A stretch of DNA of 64,000 bases from an uncultured Clostridia bacterium (GTDB taxonomy: Bacteria > Bacillota > Clostridia > UMGS1883): contig CAKSNY010000006.1 of assembly GCA_934476455.1 (NCBI GenBank), positions 21,001 to 85,000 of the forward strand, read 5' to 3'. The notes beneath the pieces were generated by a model. It made no database searches. It was not told the origin of the DNA and was given only the letters and a program-made list of their open reading frames with translations. A program made the translations under genes and the position numbers. Below are positions 51,909-61,018 of this stretch, piece by piece (position 1 is the first letter of the stretch; each line of letters opens with the position of its first letter).

Positions 51909-53099
51909 TCACTCCTTTATATTTTCAAAAATCTTATTAAAATCGCTTTCCTTTACGCCAAAATAATCCGTGCATAAAATTCTGCCGTTTTCATCATAGT
52001 ATATGTTTGTACCAAGCGCCTTAGCCGCCGCCTCAACAGTAACAAAAATTCTGCCGTCCACGGTAATGGGCGGTTTATCCGCATTTATAACTACACCGTC
52101 ATAAACAAAGCTTATACTGTTCTCCTTAAAAACAGATATATGCCCGACGCGCGTAACCACTGCTTCCGCTGTTTTCTCATTATAGCTTATGCTTGCGCCG
52201 TAGCAGTCGGCAATGAACCGCAGCGGAACATACACGGCTCCGCTATTAAAAAAAGGAAATATTGCCGCGTCCTGTCTGTCTACAACAATCGGAATCCTCC
52301 TGACGTATGCGGTGTTACTGTTTGTGCTGCACATCTTAGAGCCTAAAAACAGTTCTGAGTTAAATTTATTGTCATAGCCTATAAAATAATTATCAACATA
52401 TACGCTTGCAAGCGCACCGCTGTCCGGGGCCCGATGTGTAAGCCTAAAACCGACAATGCTGTCGTAATTAAGCGCAGCACCTTTTCTTATAAGAAGACCG
52501 TTTATGTACAGATCAAAGGTTTTCTCATCTATATCATAAGCAAACTTTAGATGCGTCCATGTATCCTTGTTCGGAGGGTCCGAAACCTTGTATTCTTTTA
52601 CTTTTTGATAATTCTCGTCTATAATTCCGTCAGTAGTCTGAAATGTTATATCTCCCGATGTGACAAATGATAAAATACGGTTGAATTTATCTTTTTCCGC
52701 ATTGGGCTCCTTTCCCAGCACCTGAAATATTGTATCCGAGCTTGTTGCTCCCTTCGCGATGTCAAATTCAATTATATATATTCCGGTAGAGTAATATATT
52801 CCGCTGTATCCTATAAATATGGGCTGATTTTCGCCGCTTTCCAGTTTTGTACAGTAGTTCCCGTCGCCCAAGTAATAATATGATGCGCCGTACCTGTCCC
52901 CGCGTGAAATAAGATTCGGAACACCCTCATATCTTGTTTTTTCGTCTGGATTATTTGCATCGCTTGCGAATACCTGTGTTATCTCATACTCCGGTGCTGC
53001 CTGTTCTGCATTGTTTTCAATGATTTGCATCTTTGCAAACGCAAAATTCGGAATAATACACAAGCCTATCGCCATTATTATCGAAATTACTTTTTTCAT
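51909..53099 (-). CDS. Secreted LamG-like protein with copper-amine-oxidase-like stalk domains
   Basis: A 396-residue exported protein: signal peptide (about 1-22), a LamG-like sandwich (about 60-255, 'TWTHLKFAYDIDEKTFDLYI' pattern) and a copper-amine-oxidase-N-like stalk region (about 265-385, 'AVYVPLRFIADCYGASISYN' and 'ITVDGRIFVTVEAAAKALG'). The same stalk type is in the GH99-like protein at 2552-6127. No catalytic residues are seen; wall association and glycan binding are likely. The ATG overlaps the M14 gene stop by four bases. Confidence 0.83.
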   Translation of the reverse strand: MKKVISIIMAIGLCIIPNFAFAKMQIIENNAEQAAPEYEITQVFASDANNPDEKTRYEGVPNLISRGDRYGASYYYLGDGNYCTKLESGENQPIFIGYSGIYYSTGIYIIEFDIAKGATSSDTIFQVLGKEPNAEKDKFNRILSFVTSGDITFQTTDGIIDENYQKVKEYKVSDPPNKDTWTHLKFAYDIDEKTFDLYINGLLIRKGAALNYDSIVGFRLTHRAPDSGALASVYVDNYFIGYDNKFNSELFLGSKMCSTNSNTAYVRRIPIVVDRQDAAIFPFFNSGAVYVPLRFIADCYGASISYNEKTAEAVVTRVGHISVFKENSISFVYDGVVINADKPPITVDGRIFVTVEAAAKALGTNIYYDENGRILCTDYFGVKESDFNKIFENIKE

Positions 53100-54154
53100 T
53101 TTTTGTTTCGGCAGTGCGGTTGCTCTGCCTTTCTCCCTTCGTTCAGCTTTTTAACATACCTTGCCATCAATTCAAACAAAAGCATATGATGTTTGTATAT
53201 ATCTTCATAACCGAGAATCAGCTCACCATAATCAAGTCCCTGGTTTGTTTCGTATGCTGCACATAATCCGCCGCACTTTATTGTGAATGCAGACACAGCA
53301 TCAAAAATAAACTTATCCTTGCTATCCTCTTTATCAATATCTTTAATTCTGCACGAAAGCCCGTTTTGCTTACATAGTTTTTTTAGCTCTAAGGAAAGTT
53401 TGTAAACCTGTTCTTTGTAATAAAGCGGTACACATTTTGGCTGAAGCAAGGTATTTTCCGAATTTGTTCCTCCGTGCAGTAAAATCGCGGCATCAGGAAC
53501 ATATTCATCTGCAATATCCAAAAGAAGTTTCGTTTCTGCTGCCATTGGATTGAAAAAGTCGTCGTGCATAAGATTTATTCCGTCATCATTGTAATATGCG
53601 CCCAAAAATCCTGCCGCTTCCTTAATTGGGTGTACCCTTTTGCAATCGGGCCATCCGGCAAGCGAACCGTTTTTCCATGTTCCCTGCGCATAATACCGAA
53701 ACCTTTCAAATGATAACCCTAAAACAGACCTGTACGGTACCCTTGCGCGACCGTCCGGGTTAAGGCACGGAATAAGGAGAAGATTAACTCCGTTAAGCGC
53801 CTGCTTAAGTGCCGCATTTTCTTCTTTTAAAAAATCCCTTCCTGTTTCCATAATCTGTATCAAGTTCAGTATTGCCGCCGTACCTTCAAATTCGGCACCG
53901 TGCATTGCGCCCACAATCATAAGGCAAGGTTTTACATTCGGCTGCGTTTTGTCCGCATAACATCCGATGTCCCCGCTCCCCGCCGCAGAGCTCAGATTTG
54001 CCGTGCGTTCGTAAATATTCTTTTTGCCGTATTCAACCATGAAAATATTTCTGCCGCCGGCCGATTTATACACATTCACTTCTCCGTTTTTTACGTCTTT
54101 TACCGTATCTTCAATCTCTCCGAGGTTTGTTTTCCAATAATTTGGTACGTCCAT
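53096..54154 (-). CDS. M14-family zinc carboxypeptidase-like protein
   Basis: A 352-residue protein without a signal peptide. Zinc ligands and substrate residues of M14 are present: His-x-x-Glu in 'VGAMHGAEFEGT', Arg in 'CLNPDGRARVPY', His in 'ILLHGGTN' and the catalytic Glu in 'CAAYETNQG'. M14 enzymes remove C-terminal residues from peptides or, in the Mpl/gamma-D-glutamyl branch, from wall peptides. A glycan cluster suggests a peptidoglycan- or glycopeptide-derived substrate (inference). The ATG at 54154 is chosen over a TTG at 54166. The 128-bp gap upstream holds nothing recognised. Confidence 0.85.
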   Translation of the reverse strand: MDVPNYWKTNLGEIEDTVKDVKNGEVNVYKSAGGRNIFMVEYGKKNIYERTANLSSAAGSGDIGCYADKTQPNVKPCLMIVGAMHGAEFEGTAAILNLIQIMETGRDFLKEENAALKQALNGVNLLLIPCLNPDGRARVPYRSVLGLSFERFRYYAQGTWKNGSLAGWPDCKRVHPIKEAAGFLGAYYNDDGINLMHDDFFNPMAAETKLLLDIADEYVPDAAILLHGGTNSENTLLQPKCVPLYYKEQVYKLSLELKKLCKQNGLSCRIKDIDKEDSKDKFIFDAVSAFTIKCGGLCAAYETNQGLDYGELILGYEDIYKHHMLLFELMARYVKKLNEGRKAEQPHCRNKK

Positions 54155-54282
54155 ACATATCACCAAGCCGTTATATATGTTTATTTTGCAAAAGAACCGG
54201 ATGCCCGTTCACCGCCGGACGGATTGCGCTTTTACGCCATATTGTCCGACGATGGCGGTGCATCCAAACTTTATGCCAATGC

Positions 54283-56535
54283 TTATTCAACCGGTAACTG
54301 TGCGCACACCGGTTTTAGGTCCTTTCTCATCCACAAAAATGCCTTTATATTATCTGCGGCTTCACATTGCGTCTTGATATTGCTTGTGCCGCTTACCGCC
54401 GTGTGGTAAATCGGTGTTACTGATTCAAGCGCAGAACTTCCCTCTTTGTATTTTGCAAGATAAAGCGCCAATTGCTTACTGTCAGCAGCCTGATTGCAAA
54501 TTTTTGCGTCAATATAATACGTGCCGTTTAACAACGCACAGTCAAAACTGTCAACGTACAATTCATCACGGAAATAAATCTCAAAGGCAATATCCTCCGT
54601 TGTCGTTGTATAATTGTTAACTATTGTTTCGCTATCACTACTTTTGACATTCCCACCGTAGTTTGTCATATCTATCGTTGTGCCGCTTCCCAAGATAAAT
54701 TTTCCGTTATCCCCTGCCTTCGGCGCTTTTGTAAGCTTTACGGAAAGTGTTGTTCCACTTTCAAAAGTGCTTGATGTTGTTTTAATATCAGCCTCTGCCG
54801 GTTCTCCGTTAATATAAAATGCCGCTTTTTTTTCTGCATCTACAAGCTTTGACGGTGTTGTAACAATAAATTCCGTTGCATTTGCCGAAACAATCGCATT
54901 TTCCGTAACATCCTTTTCATGGCACATAACCTTTGCTATCTGCGGTGTATCCTCCCAGTAGAAATCCCAGTTGTCTATTGTAAGCTCTCTATTATCTTCC
55001 TTCGCTGTTGCAGGATATGTACCGTTAAATTTCACCGCAAATCCTCCGGTAGTAACATCAAAAACATTTTTAGGAGACTTGCTTTCCTGAATCCCGTCTC
55101 CCTCCGATATTACTGCACCGTCATAAATGAGATATGTTTTCCTCGCATCGTAATCAAATACAAATTTAAAGTTATGCCAGCCCTCTTTTATCTCGATATT
55201 GTTCAAAACCTTACCGTCTTGTATGATGTGATCACAGGACGCACCGAATATAGGTGCATTATAACCTCCTCGGAATAATCCCTGCATACGAAGAGCAGTC
55301 GGGTCATTAACCTTGAAATCAAAGCTTAAAATGCCTTTACCTGCAGAAAAGCCTCTGTTAAAATTAGGGTGATACGTTACATACGGAACACTTAGGCTCA
55401 AGTCGGCATTTTCTCCTCCTTTTGTCGCAGTAAACATTACTGCCTTATCACCGTCTTCTCCGCTTTTTCCGCTTACTGTCTTAATTGTTCCGTCCCACAT
55501 TTTATTAGCGGACGTCGGGTAGTTAAACGCATCTGTATTTATATCAAGAGTCGAGCCGTCTGCTTTAAATTTATTAAATGTCTGCGGCATACCCGGTGCG
55601 TGATATATGTAGGCGTTAGCCTTTAACTCTGCCTCTTCTTTTTTTGCAGCAGCCTTGCGCGTAATCTTTGCATTAGCTACATAAATTGTATTTTCTTCCT
55701 TGTTGCTGTTTACGCCTATTCTAGCTCGTGCGGAACTGAGTGCCGAAAGATCAATATTCGCCTCTTTTACAGAACACAGGGTTTGCGTTTCATTCCTCTT
55801 TCCGGCATACAGCGATATCGTATTGTTCAATTTGTTAAAGCTTACCGTAAAGATATACCACTGATTGACTTCGATATCCGCATTGCTGCCGCATATTTTT
55901 CCGTTCATAACAACATCTGTTTTATCAGCAGCACTAAAAGCGTCTTTTCCTTCCGACGTTTTATACATAATCGGGCAGTCTATACGAAGCTTGTTGTTCC
56001 CGACGGTCTTTATATCCACACTTATATCAATAACATCCTCCGTGTAATCGGAAAGCGAATAATTAAACCATGGAGAACTATTTTTTGCCACTATTTTACA
56101 AACGGGTTCGCCATCGTCTGTTATGTCCTCAGCAGTGTTTTCGCTTGTTCCGTTCACCTCTTTAAAGTCGACGGTTTTTGTGCTGACAGGCGTGATTACG
56201 TCATTTTCGAATTTGTACAGATATATATTTCCGTTGAAAAGTGTACTTCCGCCCACTCTGACAATAAGTGAGTTTTTACCGATTTTTCCGTTGCTTGTGT
56301 CAACAGTTATCTTGCCGTTTGTATCTTTTGTTACCGTTACTCCAGCGCCGTTAAGTTCCGCTGTTACCGCTCCATTATCTGTATTGCTTATATAAAAGTT
56401 TAAATCAGATATATCGTATGCATACCCGGGTACAAGACCTGTGACCGCGGCATCGGCAGCATATACTGCCGGCAAAGCCGATATAAGCATTGCCATAAGA
56501 ACTAAATACGTAACTGTCTTTTTTATTTTTTTCAT
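54283..56535 (-). CDS. Secreted multi-domain LamG-like protein
   Basis: A 750-residue exported protein with a signal peptide (about 1-27), an N-terminal Ig-like region (about 30-110), a first LamG-like sandwich (about 125-295), a second (about 320-530) and C-terminal Ig-like domains (about 535-750). The ATG at 56535 lies nine bases after GGAG; an ATG nine bases earlier overlaps the site. There is no anchor and no catalytic motif. Its position right after the permease and small secreted genes matches that of the repeat proteins in the 1-14058 operon, suggesting glycan capture. Confidence 0.82.
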   Translation of the reverse strand: MKKIKKTVTYLVLMAMLISALPAVYAADAAVTGLVPGYAYDISDLNFYISNTDNGAVTAELNGAGVTVTKDTNGKITVDTSNGKIGKNSLIVRVGGSTLFNGNIYLYKFENDVITPVSTKTVDFKEVNGTSENTAEDITDDGEPVCKIVAKNSSPWFNYSLSDYTEDVIDISVDIKTVGNNKLRIDCPIMYKTSEGKDAFSAADKTDVVMNGKICGSNADIEVNQWYIFTVSFNKLNNTISLYAGKRNETQTLCSVKEANIDLSALSSARARIGVNSNKEENTIYVANAKITRKAAAKKEEAELKANAYIYHAPGMPQTFNKFKADGSTLDINTDAFNYPTSANKMWDGTIKTVSGKSGEDGDKAVMFTATKGGENADLSLSVPYVTYHPNFNRGFSAGKGILSFDFKVNDPTALRMQGLFRGGYNAPIFGASCDHIIQDGKVLNNIEIKEGWHNFKFVFDYDARKTYLIYDGAVISEGDGIQESKSPKNVFDVTTGGFAVKFNGTYPATAKEDNRELTIDNWDFYWEDTPQIAKVMCHEKDVTENAIVSANATEFIVTTPSKLVDAEKKAAFYINGEPAEADIKTTSSTFESGTTLSVKLTKAPKAGDNGKFILGSGTTIDMTNYGGNVKSSDSETIVNNYTTTTEDIAFEIYFRDELYVDSFDCALLNGTYYIDAKICNQAADSKQLALYLAKYKEGSSALESVTPIYHTAVSGTSNIKTQCEAADNIKAFLWMRKDLKPVCAQLPVE

Positions 56536-56550
56536 ACAAAACATCTCCTT

Positions 56551-57417
56551 TTAATTTTGGCGAGCTGCCTCGCCGTTTTTTACATATGGTTTTAAATTTT
56601 TATCCCACATAAAAAGCTTTACTTTGTCAACATTAAAATTATTGCCAATCGCAACCTTTGAGCTTACGCAGGTCTGTGGCGGTACTTCAAGGGCTGTCAA
56701 ACTGCTGTCAAGCAGTTTATTGCCTACCATCTCCGAAAGAAAGGCGTTTACAAAAATACTGTTCTCAGAAAAATTGTAGACGGTAAAGCCCGTAAAATCC
56801 GTTTTTTCCTTAAGCGAAAATGTCGGACAGCCGTTCTTATAAAAATATATTTTTTCAATCTCGCAATTCTTCCCCGAATACACCCTTATGTTATCTATCA
56901 ACGCCTTTGCATCGCTTAACAAAAAACTAAATATACATTCTTTCGTAAAAATTATATCAATTTCGGGAATTACTTCAATATTGTTTACAAAAAGCTGTAC
57001 GGTTTTTCCGTTATAGATTACAAGTCTTACGGTGTACCAGTCCAAAATAAAGTTCTGTGCGGCTTTTATATAATCATCGCCGTTAAAGATATAAAAACCA
57101 TCTTCATTAATAAGAAGCAGGTTGTAGTCCTGTTGCTTACTGCAAAGCTTTAAAACTGTGCTTAACTCTGTCGGTGGAATTTGTAAAAAAATATCAAACT
57201 CTATGATTTTAATATTGTCTTCAAGGTAAATTGTATCAGTCATTATTTTATTATAATTTTCTGTGAGGAAGACGGCGTTTGTCATCCTTCCGAATTTATC
57301 ATAAACAAATACGTTCTCTTGCGAACCGTCTTCAAAATCATTGATATAATCGTATGCTTCCGCAGCATTGCCCACCATTACAAGAATTAACGCGACCGCA
57401 ATCATTGCTCTTTTCAT
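56551..57417 (-). CDS. Small secreted LamG-like protein
   Basis: A 288-residue exported protein with a signal peptide (about 1-21), a single LamG-like sandwich (about 22-185, 'DWYTVRLVIYNGKTVQLFVN' pattern) and an Ig-like C-terminal part (about 190-280) ending in 'VKLFMWDKNLKPY'. A similar 'LFIWRNKTGEAP' or 'FIWNTKTLTPY' ending closes the secreted paralogues at 6210-10698, so these proteins share a C-terminal module. No catalytic residues; likely glycan binding. Confidence 0.82.
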   Translation of the reverse strand: MKRAMIAVALILVMVGNAAEAYDYINDFEDGSQENVFVYDKFGRMTNAVFLTENYNKIMTDTIYLEDNIKIIEFDIFLQIPPTELSTVLKLCSKQQDYNLLLINEDGFYIFNGDDYIKAAQNFILDWYTVRLVIYNGKTVQLFVNNIEVIPEIDIIFTKECIFSFLLSDAKALIDNIRVYSGKNCEIEKIYFYKNGCPTFSLKEKTDFTGFTVYNFSENSIFVNAFLSEMVGNKLLDSSLTALEVPPQTCVSSKVAIGNNFNVDKVKLFMWDKNLKPYVKNGEAARQN

Positions 57418-57429
57418 GGCAGCACCGCC

Positions 57430-58305
57430 TTAACCTTTTACAGAGCCTATCATAACACCTTTAACAAAATACTTTTGAATAAACGGGTATATGCAAAGCA
57501 CCGGAACTGTGGATACCACCATTGTTGCATATTTAATCGTTTCCGCCACCGCGTCCGCACTGTCGACCTCCGCACCTTTTGCCGCCTCGTTTGTTCCTTG
57601 GAATAAAATTTCCCTTAGCACAAGCTGCAGAGGATAAAGCCGTGTGTTATTTATATACAAAAGGGCGCTCATATAATTATTCCATATGCTTACGGCATAG
57701 TATAGGCATATAACCGATATAACAGATTTTGCAAGCGGTATCATTATTGAAAACAGTACTATGTAATCGTTTGCACCGTCTATTTTTGATGCCTCTTCCA
57801 ATTCTAGCGGCATTCCCTTAAAGTACGTAAGCACGATAATGAAGTTAAATGTGTTTATCGCCTGAGGGATAATAAGCGCAAGCCTTGTATCAAGCAGCCC
57901 GGTATTTTTTACTACCAAATATGTTGGTATCATTCCGCCCGAAAAATACATTGTAAAAATCATTGCCATAAGTATAAAATTTTTACCGGGCAGACCGTTT
58001 CTTGAAAGGCAATACGCCGCAACTACCGTTAAAAGGACGCTTAAAAGCGTTCCCAAAACGGTATAAAATATAGTATTGCCGTAACCTATCCAAAGCATCA
58101 TATTTTTAAATACATGTACATAGTTTGCTGCGTTAAATCCCCGCGGAAACAGCAGCAGCTTGCTCCCGTTATAAAGCTCTACGGGGTCGCTCAGCGACGC
58201 AAACAACACATACAAACACGGATACAAAGTTATTAACAGGAGAAACGATAAAAAAGTGTAATTGAACACCGAAAATATTTTTTCCCCTCTTGATTGTTTT
58301 AGCAA
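57430..58305 (-). CDS. Carbohydrate ABC transporter permease, YtcP/MalG type
   Basis: A 291-residue permease with six hydrophobic segments, the EAA loop 'LELEEASKIDGANDYIVLF' and the YtcP-branch ending 'FIQKYFVKGVMIGSVKG', nearly the same as in the first operon's subunit. It pairs with the LplB-type protein encoded 14 bases upstream to import oligosaccharide. No ATPase gene is nearby, as expected for systems sharing an MsmX-type ATPase. Confidence 0.93.
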   Translation of the reverse strand: MLKQSRGEKIFSVFNYTFLSFLLLITLYPCLYVLFASLSDPVELYNGSKLLLFPRGFNAANYVHVFKNMMLWIGYGNTIFYTVLGTLLSVLLTVVAAYCLSRNGLPGKNFILMAMIFTMYFSGGMIPTYLVVKNTGLLDTRLALIIPQAINTFNFIIVLTYFKGMPLELEEASKIDGANDYIVLFSIMIPLAKSVISVICLYYAVSIWNNYMSALLYINNTRLYPLQLVLREILFQGTNEAAKGAEVDSADAVAETIKYATMVVSTVPVLCIYPFIQKYFVKGVMIGSVKG

Positions 58306-58319
58306 TTCAACTCTCTCCT

Positions 58320-59279
58320 TCAGAACAGTCCGTTTCCTGTTAACTTTTTGCTGATTGAATTGGAAAACAGCAAAAGTATAAAGTTTATTATTGAATTAAA
58401 GAAATCCACTGCGGCGGAATAGCTGTATTCCGCACCTAAAATTCCTTTTCTGTACACATATGTGCTTATAACATCTGCCCGCTCGTACAATGCGGGATTG
58501 TATAATAGCAAAATCTTTTCATACCCTACAGAAAGCATTTGTCCTATTCTTGTTATAAGCATAATTGAAATTGTCGGAAGCAGGCACGGTAGCGTTATTG
58601 TAAGCGTTTGACGCCATCTTGAAGCGCCGTCAATCGATGCCGCCTCGTAGAGTCCCATATCTATACCTGCAAGGGCGGAAAGATAGATTATACTTCCCCA
58701 GCCCATACTCTGCCAAATTCCTGATATGGTATAAATCCCGTAAAAGTACTTTGCCTCCGTCGTAAAGGATATCGGTGCAATACCGAAAGCGCCCAAAATT
58801 GAATTTATCATACCGTCACCGGCTACAAAATCCAAAACCATTCCCGAAACAATCACCGTCGATATAAAGTGCGGCATATATGTAATGGTCTGTACACTTC
58901 TTTTAAATCCCGCGTTTCTCACCTCGTTAAGCAAAAGTGCAAGTATTATTGGCGCCGGAAAATCCAAAAGTAATCCGTATATATTTATTGAAAGCGTGTT
59001 TTTCAGCAATCTGAAAAAATAAACATCATTTAAAAAGCTTTTAAAATGCTTCAATCCGACAAATTCCGAATCAAGTATTCCCCTTGTAATCGAATAGTCC
59101 TGAAAAGCGATCATATTTCCGAACATCGGAATATACTTGTAAATAATGTAGTATAGGCATATCGGTATAAGCATAATATAAATGTCTTTATATTTATACA
59201 GCTTGTTCCTCCGTTTTGCCGCCGTTCTATGACTTTTGCCGGATATTTCACCTGCACGTATGTTTTGCACTGCAGTCAT
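58320..59279 (-). CDS. Carbohydrate ABC transporter permease, LplB type
   Basis: A 319-residue permease. A hydrophilic N terminus precedes 'IPMFGNMIAFQDYSITRGI' (LplB signature region) and the EAA loop 'MGLYEAASIDGASRWRQTL'. It forms the importer with the YtcP-type subunit and the lipoprotein encoded 21 bases upstream. The last residues 'LTGNGLF' are typical of the group. Confidence 0.93.
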   Translation of the reverse strand: MTAVQNIRAGEISGKSHRTAAKRRNKLYKYKDIYIMLIPICLYYIIYKYIPMFGNMIAFQDYSITRGILDSEFVGLKHFKSFLNDVYFFRLLKNTLSINIYGLLLDFPAPIILALLLNEVRNAGFKRSVQTITYMPHFISTVIVSGMVLDFVAGDGMINSILGAFGIAPISFTTEAKYFYGIYTISGIWQSMGWGSIIYLSALAGIDMGLYEAASIDGASRWRQTLTITLPCLLPTISIMLITRIGQMLSVGYEKILLLYNPALYERADVISTYVYRKGILGAEYSYSAAVDFFNSIINFILLLFSNSISKKLTGNGLF

Positions 59280-59300
59280 CCTTTCCGCTTCTGAACTCTT

Positions 59301-60884
59301 TTAAAAATCAATGTCCGTATTTAAATATCTTTCATATGTGGTCTGATATATTTTCAGCACATCTTTTATTTTCATTTCTTCAATCTTTTTTCGTGCTTCC
59401 GGAATTTTCGACACCGCTTCCTGTCCCAAAATCATTTTGTCAATTCTTTCGTCAGCATATGTGGTTACAGATGACATAATATTTGTTACCTTTTCTTTTT
59501 CTTCATCTGTAAATGACAACTCCGGAAGAATGTGGCTCGTATCTACATCTTTGCTCCAGGTTTCTATAGCTTCCTTTCCGTACGAACTTAAACTCTGTGA
59601 GTATGAATCCCACTTTTGAACCGTCGGAAAGTATGAGTTAAACGCGCCGAGTGTCCTTCCGAACATCTCCGATACACTGTATTTTTTTGAATTCAGCACG
59701 GCATCCGTAAATACTTTCTTCCCATCCTTTTCGGTATAGTCTTCTCCCTCTTTACCGAAGTTCATTGCGTTTATTCCGGCTTCGCTGTAAAACGTGTCAA
59801 GCCATTTTACCACCCCTGCGGAATTTTTACATTTTGTTGTTACCGCAGCCGAGGTCCCGATAACGCTCATTATATACTGAGGCAAATCAGTTGTCCTTAC
59901 GCCTTCTTTGTTATTGAAATGGTTAATCCCTACAAGCTTGAAATTCGGGTCTTTCTGTGCCATTGTGTTTGATATTGTTGTCGGCTGAAAACTGTACATA
60001 AACCCTGCTCTGTTGTTTGTTATTTTACCATCCTGTTTCGCTCTGTCCTGGAAAATGTAGTCGGGGTCAATAAGCCCCTCCGAGTACATTTTTGCAATAT
60101 ACTCCATTCCTTCCTCAAATTCCGGTTCCATAAATCCGTACTTAACTTTCCCGTTATCCACATAAAAACCTTTCGCTGTATCAAACATTGAAAGCAGGTG
60201 GCATATATTATCCGAACCAAGTCCTGTCATAGGCAGTTCATCCGCTTTACCGTTTCCGTTGGGATCTTGTGTTTTAAACGCCTTAAGCACCTCATAAAGC
60301 TGCTGCGAATTTGTAGGAATACCGAGTCCAAGCTTATCAAGCCAATCTTTTCTTATCAACGGACCATAAAAAACATTAAGTTCTTTGTCTGCTCTTACAT
60401 ACGGAATATATCCAATTTTGCCGTCGCTTGTTACATAATCTTTTGCAATGTCCGGATTTTCACGTGTAAATTTCATAAAGTTCGGCATTTGGTTCTTCAT
60501 TTCATCAAGTGAAATAATTACCTTATCGTTTATGTATTTTTCAACGCCATTTTCTTTCCAGTTTCCTATAATTACATCTGTCAGATTTCCCGAGGCTATC
60601 ATCAGGTTAAATTTTTCTTCAACACCGCTTGAAGGCGGCAAGTTCCATTCAACCTTGCAGCCTGTCAGCTCTTCAATCATTTTAAACGATTTAACATCGT
60701 TATAATCAATCATTTCGTTATTGAGCGAACTGCTGCGCCATGCAAAAACCGTAACTTTTTCCGGGTAATCCGCCCCCTTTCCCGAGCCGGCGGTCTGCTC
60801 CTTCTTGTTGCAGCCGGATGTTCCCAGTGCAATCGCGCAGCTTAACATCACACCCAATGCTCCGCGCATTTTTCTTTTCTTCAT
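59301..60884 (-). CDS. Extracellular solute-binding lipoprotein (CUT1)
   Basis: A 527-residue binding protein. The ATG at 60884 follows GGTGAGG and opens a lipoprotein signal peptide with lipobox 'LGTSGC' (modified Cys25); the longer frame has no site. A Gly/Ser linker and the alpha/beta fold of LplA/YtcQ-type binding proteins follow ('NDVKSFKMIEELTGCKVEW', 'DPNGNGKADELPMTG', the calcium-loop-like D-x-N-x-N segment common in this group). It is the first gene of the long cluster and lies directly downstream of the membrane AraC-type regulator, its likely controller. Confidence 0.93.
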   Translation of the reverse strand: MKKRKMRGALGVMLSCAIALGTSGCNKKEQTAGSGKGADYPEKVTVFAWRSSSLNNEMIDYNDVKSFKMIEELTGCKVEWNLPPSSGVEEKFNLMIASGNLTDVIIGNWKENGVEKYINDKVIISLDEMKNQMPNFMKFTRENPDIAKDYVTSDGKIGYIPYVRADKELNVFYGPLIRKDWLDKLGLGIPTNSQQLYEVLKAFKTQDPNGNGKADELPMTGLGSDNICHLLSMFDTAKGFYVDNGKVKYGFMEPEFEEGMEYIAKMYSEGLIDPDYIFQDRAKQDGKITNNRAGFMYSFQPTTISNTMAQKDPNFKLVGINHFNNKEGVRTTDLPQYIMSVIGTSAAVTTKCKNSAGVVKWLDTFYSEAGINAMNFGKEGEDYTEKDGKKVFTDAVLNSKKYSVSEMFGRTLGAFNSYFPTVQKWDSYSQSLSSYGKEAIETWSKDVDTSHILPELSFTDEEKEKVTNIMSSVTTYADERIDKMILGQEAVSKIPEARKKIEEMKIKDVLKIYQTTYERYLNTDIDF

Positions 60885-60940
60885 ACCCTCACCATCCAGA
60901 TAAAATTTTTTGGCGAAATTCACATCTGCCATCTGCAAAA

Positions 60941-60970
60941 ATTCTAACATCAACACGCGGCGGCAGTCAA
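60941..60970 (-). promoter_or_regulatory. Promoter of the long glycan cluster
   Basis: On the minus strand TTGACT (60965-60970) and TAGAAT (60941-60946) have an 18-base spacer, about 57 bases before the lipoprotein start. Confidence 0.6.
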
Positions 60971-61018
60971 TCGTTCATTTATCCTTTTATATCCCATATT
61001 TCCTATAATGGGCTTTTT

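Noticed and set aside
55783..56271. 162-codon open frame on the plus strand
   Set aside because: Antisense to the secreted LamG-like gene at 54283-56535, no ribosome site and no recognisable domain.
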